DNA from: Puia sp963703355
GTDB taxonomy: Bacteria; Bacteroidota; Bacteroidia; Chitinophagales; Chitinophagaceae
Assembly: GCA_963703355.1 (NCBI GenBank)
Contig: OY969813.1
Location: 3,286,001-3,350,000, forward strand
Reading direction: 5' to 3'
DNA length: 64,000 bases
The position numbers were made by a program, and so were the translations under genes. This document shows, in pieces, positions 62,301 through 64,000 of this stretch. The stretch's first letter is position 1, and each line of letters begins with the position of its first letter. Below the pieces are notes generated by a model that saw nothing but the letters and a program-made list of their open reading frames with translations, searched no databases and had not been told where the DNA came from.

Positions 62301-63093
62301 ACTATCAGAATTAAGAACTACCCAGTCACAACTTGTACAGTCTGAGAAAATGGCTTCTCTCGGTGAACTCACGGCGGGTATAGCACATGAAATTCAGAAC
62401 CCGCTAAATTTCGTAAATAATTTTTCTGATATAAACAGGGAACTGCTCGCTGAGATGATAGATGAAATGAATAAAGGCAACCTGAAAGAAGCGGAAGAAA
62501 TTGCGAACAACCTGATCGGGAATGAAGCGAAAATAAATCATCATGGTAAAAGAGCAGACGCGATTGTAAAGAGTATGCTCCAGCACTCTCAGTCAAGCAC
62601 CGGCAAAAAGGAGAGGATAAATCTTAATGTGCTGGCAGATGAATACCTGAATCTTGCCTATCATGGGCTTCGTGCAAAGGATAAATCCTTTAATGCGGTG
62701 CTGAAAACAAACTATGACAGTAATATAGGAGATATCCATGTTATCCCTCAGGATATTGGAAGGGTGTTGTTGAATTTATACAATAACGCATTCTATGCAG
62801 TGAATGAAAAGAACAAATTACAAATTGAGGAGTTCCAGCCTACTGTTATCGTAGGTACGACAAAAAAGAATGGCCATATTGAGATCAGCGTAAAGGACAA
62901 TGGTGGCGGCGTACCATCAAAAGTACTGGATAAAATCTTTCAGCCTTTTTTCACCACAAAACCCGCCGGACAAGGCACAGGTCTTGGCCTGTCATTAAGT
63001 TATGATATCATAAAAGTACACGGCGGAGAACTCAAGATCAAGACCAAAGAAGGAGAGGGCACCGAATTCCTGATTCAGATTCCGAACGTTTAG
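59380..63093 (+). CDS. Giant sensor histidine kinase with regulator-propeller input, paralog D
   Basis: The protein has 1237 aa from the ATG at 59380, which begins a lipoprotein-like signal (FLVAAFAFLCNAC); a GTG at 59293 opens the frame. Residues ~150-780 are two-component-regulator propeller repeats (GKIWLSMENNGVYIFD, GRIWIGTEEGLNI, GNMWISSVNKGVSVL). Residues ~830-910 are a Y_Y_Y-type sandwich (YILEGIDKKWSD, SGDYSFRVTSLSNG). One span (TWWAYSLFFLGFAGLVWVF) and a coiled coil lead to the kinase, His1003 (AHEIQNPLNF), NLYNNAFYAV, VKDNGGGVP, GQGTGLGLS. Unlike HTCS hybrids it lacks a receiver and an AraC end. Confidence 0.92.
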   Translation: MRAVRNSFRIFLVAAFAFLCNACQHTEQVPMPAEEQEYLQPVSQPIHFSTETKITWNDSLPLKPLIKKFPFNSLPVKFYDSNGFVPLSKKPQQFSFDLDKLRDTIFNYEALPSKPLKFETALLEPSQTIKNVHPHPQSGLTDIQYEFGDPFIGNQVNAVMEDSRGMMWIATTQALYTYDGENLLQYSLGTGKYSITDMLEDKDGKIWLSMENNGVYIFDLKSGIKTHITIPFGTKDYSVDNMFLDRQNRIWLATDNHTTEIGNPTFIIDLDTKVIKELSREQGVANGSGAIQDSSGKIWLASFDRGLYIIDQQKGKMKYLDQTNGLTGDSLVGIRYSGGNGLVAADFHGGFSKVDIEQKMITNYNQHQGLNVNHNSYARRVFEDRQGNIWVADVGLRKPGFGIEIIDPVQETIKRINKTNGLSGDHVFDMVEDHSGRIWIGTEEGLNITSGKEGSLKHVGKDDITTLAEDIHGNVWIGIVDSAIKILDTTTGFVKIFNNKNGLSNNSINNMDNVNGNIFIESAGGLDVVDSSFKAIQHIGKAQGLVKDSVRLAYSDNEGRIWILGFGNDGLSVLDLKKERIFHMGAHQGMKDSAVDFVQQDREGNMWISSVNKGVSVLNLKTNKLRYLDSSSLLNNVGNKILMPDKSGNMWIATKKGIYMINANKDSVLYFSKPEGIAGDFIISLNQYDHDIYAASRDGGISIITPPAFSGNNKWNVLSLGKSYGLNKIVRSQQSDIITKDGRFLWGDKGMTVFRKSILQRNNVQNYISGLDLLNKPLYFTNKSIPEIFGDTIRSATGDKFYLGKNAFDFSANNFMRKLKWDSVVGRYNMPVNLQLPYDENYLQFHFLQEGNIKRDTVWYRYILEGIDKKWSDKTFSTSSENYLNLPSGDYSFRVTSLSNGKWTEPASFSFRILPPWWRTWWAYSLFFLGFAGLVWVFISYRSKQLLRQNRLLEEKVKLRTQELVKEKEKVEHTLSELRTTQSQLVQSEKMASLGELTAGIAHEIQNPLNFVNNFSDINRELLAEMIDEMNKGNLKEAEEIANNLIGNEAKINHHGKRADAIVKSMLQHSQSSTGKKERINLNVLADEYLNLAYHGLRAKDKSFNAVLKTNYDSNIGDIHVIPQDIGRVLLNLYNNAFYAVNEKNKLQIEEFQPTVIVGTTKKNGHIEISVKDNGGGVPSKVLDKIFQPFFTTKPAGQGTGLGLSLSYDIIKVHGGELKIKTKEGEGTEFLIQIPNV

Positions 63094-63442
63094 AAGACTT
63101 GAATTTCCAAACTCAACTACTCCGGATCATTATACAAATTCCAACTTCATAAATGGACTCTTAAATTGTCCGGCAATTTTGGCAATTATTCCTTCGCCAT
63201 CTTTTTATTTTTTGCTATGCATATCGCGGGAAATGTAAACCTGGATGGTGTTCACTATACTTATCAATGATGAAATTGATTTAACAGCTGGTAAACTGGG
63301 TATGGTCTCGGTTATGCTGGGGTTAAATTTTGTGCTAAGGAAATGAATATTCAACATGACAAATTTTCATTAAAAAAACTGTGGCATCATTTTCAGGCAT
63401 CACCTCTGTTATCCGATTTCTTAATATCAAAAAAGCAAAAAC
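63094..63442. other. Intergenic stretch before hsp20
   Basis: No gene is supported. A plus-strand frame from 63343 overlaps the Hsp20 gene in another frame and is taken as a shadow. A weak -7-like AAATTTTG lies about 110 bp before the ATG. No CIRCE-type heat-shock repeat is seen. Confidence 0.5.
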
Positions 63443-63835
63443 ATGCACTACAATCAGTCATGGGCCGCAAAAGGCAACAACTACGAGGGCAGGTCGCTGG
63501 CAGGCCGCTCGATGCAACGATCAGCCGTGAACATTTACAAAACAGACAACAGCTATGAGATGCTGGTGTTTGCTCCCGGCCGTATCAAAGAACATTTCCA
63601 TATCGATATGAATGGAAATGAACTTGTCATTTCATATAACCCGCCCGAAGGCTTTCCCCGTCCGGAATGGATACTGAGGGAATACAGCAGGGGTGGTTTC
63701 AGAAGAGCATTTACCCTGAATGAGAGCATCGACACGCAGAACATTACTGCTAAATATGCAGATGGTGTGTTGCAGGTCAGCCTTCCTGTCATAGCAGGCA
63801 AGGAAAATGAAAAGAAAGAAATTGTGATTAACTAA
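63443..63835 (+). CDS. Hsp20/alpha-crystallin-type small heat-shock protein
   Basis: The protein has 130 aa. An N-terminal variable arm (MHYNQSWAAKGNNYEGR) precedes the alpha-crystallin domain (~28-120): VNIYKTDNSYEMLVFAPGRIKEHFHIDMNGNELVISY, then FRRAFTLNESIDTQNITAKYADGVLQVSLP, whose A-x-x-x-G-V-L-type motif is kept as YADGVLQVSLP. It is an ATP-independent holdase chaperone that binds unfolding proteins. It ends 21 bp before a strong terminator and stands apart from the kinases. Confidence 0.92.
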   Translation: MHYNQSWAAKGNNYEGRSLAGRSMQRSAVNIYKTDNSYEMLVFAPGRIKEHFHIDMNGNELVISYNPPEGFPRPEWILREYSRGGFRRAFTLNESIDTQNITAKYADGVLQVSLPVIAGKENEKKEIVIN

Positions 63836-63856
63836 TCACCGATTCTTTTTTTTGGG

Positions 63857-63884
63857 GCGGGTATCAATGATACCCGCTTTTTTA
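63857..63884 (+). terminator. Intrinsic terminator after hsp20
   Basis: GCGGGTATC (63857-63865), loop AAT, GATACCCGC (63869-63877), then six T. A perfect 9-bp GC-rich stem and T-run right after the hsp20 stop. Confidence 0.93.
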
Positions 63885-63951
63885 TTTCCCTTCTGTCAAA
63901 TTTTTATGAATGATCTGGCAATTCTGTAGTTTTAAATTAGAAAATCACGCC

Positions 63952-64000
63952 ATGTATAAAATCAATTCTCGCTCTGTACACTATCGGATCCTGATTGTCT
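63952..64000 (+). CDS. Start of a gene cut by the window edge
   Basis: An ATG at 63952 opens MYKINSRSVHYRILIV and runs off the window. RILIV resembles the first strand of a response-regulator receiver (R-I-L-I-V-D-D), but only 16 residues are visible. A TAGTTTTA element ~20 bp before the ATG may be its -7 box. The identity is open. Confidence 0.35.
   Translation, partial: MYKINSRSVHYRILIV

Noticed and set aside
59380..63093. Propeller kinase as a hybrid two-component system (HTCS)
   Set aside because: The protein ends right after the ATPase domain; no receiver or AraC-type part follows.
63343..63558. 71-codon frame before and across the hsp20 start
   Set aside because: Overlaps the clear Hsp20 frame in another phase; the overlapping part is Arg/Gln-rich as in shadow frames.

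Overview
The window looks like a chromosomal segment of a Bacteroidota bacterium, most likely of the Chitinophagaceae type. This is an inference from several signs: a type IX secretion C-terminal sorting domain, many lipoproteins and LolA/TonB/DUF2490 envelope proteins, LytS/LytTR two-component pairs, promoters of the TTG-N~20-TAnnTTTG type, few Shine-Dalgarno sequences, and a His-rich N-terminal membrane-protein family typical of the group. I see no rRNA, tRNA, CRISPR array, transposase, integrase or phage gene. The content is metabolic, transport and signalling genes in short operons, with many strand switches and several overlapping convergent gene ends.

Layout. 1-3.9 kb (minus strand): the N-terminal 711 codons of a DUF748/AsmA-like envelope protein, a possible beheaded lipoprotein gene, and a SnoaL-like protein behind a WYL regulator. 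4-11 kb: chromate transporter ChrA, a SIMPL lipoprotein, a DUF1801 protein coupled to a Na+/H+ antiporter, a GNAT acetyltransferase and a class III nucleotide cyclase with TolB-like and TPR parts. 11.5-16 kb: a His-rich single-span membrane protein, a secreted protein with a duplicated domain, an LpxL-like acyltransferase and a TPR sensor kinase. 16-24 kb: two SDR reductases, a serine hydrolase, a spinster-type MFS transporter, a DUF2490 protein and two divergent GT-C membrane glycosyltransferase-like proteins. 23.9-26.2 kb: a TetR regulator and a DHA2 efflux pump, each preceded by a copy of the same 18-bp operator.

26.4-31 kb: a vanadium haloperoxidase-like lipoprotein coupled to a double DoxX protein, a convergent AraC regulator, and a structured gene-free region. 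31-43.3 kb: small secreted proteins, a T9SS propeller protein, a dienelactone hydrolase, a LytS/LytTR pair, DoxX, TfoX-like, DCC, DUF1330 and KTSC proteins, an amidohydrolase, an APC permease and a beta-barrel. 43.5-49.2 kb: a second His-rich protein directly before a second TPR sensor kinase, then an amidase/metallohydrolase operon. 49.2-53.7 kb (minus): a LolA-like protein coupled to a cytochrome c-PQQ propeller dehydrogenase, and a second LytS/LytTR pair. 53.8-56.5 kb: a GH20-type protein coupled to a TonB_C protein, and an esterase. 56.8-64 kb: a small membrane protein with two large sensor kinases in tandem, an Hsp20 with a clear terminator, and the start of a last gene.

The most striking theme is signalling. 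Four sensor kinases (H427, H417, H481, H1003) share almost the same C-terminal kinase module, joined to four input parts (two TPR types, a sandwich plus 7TM type, a two-component-regulator propeller). None has a receiver or DNA-binding domain, and no complete response-regulator gene lies next to any of them. Two of the four lie with a copy of the His-rich membrane protein.
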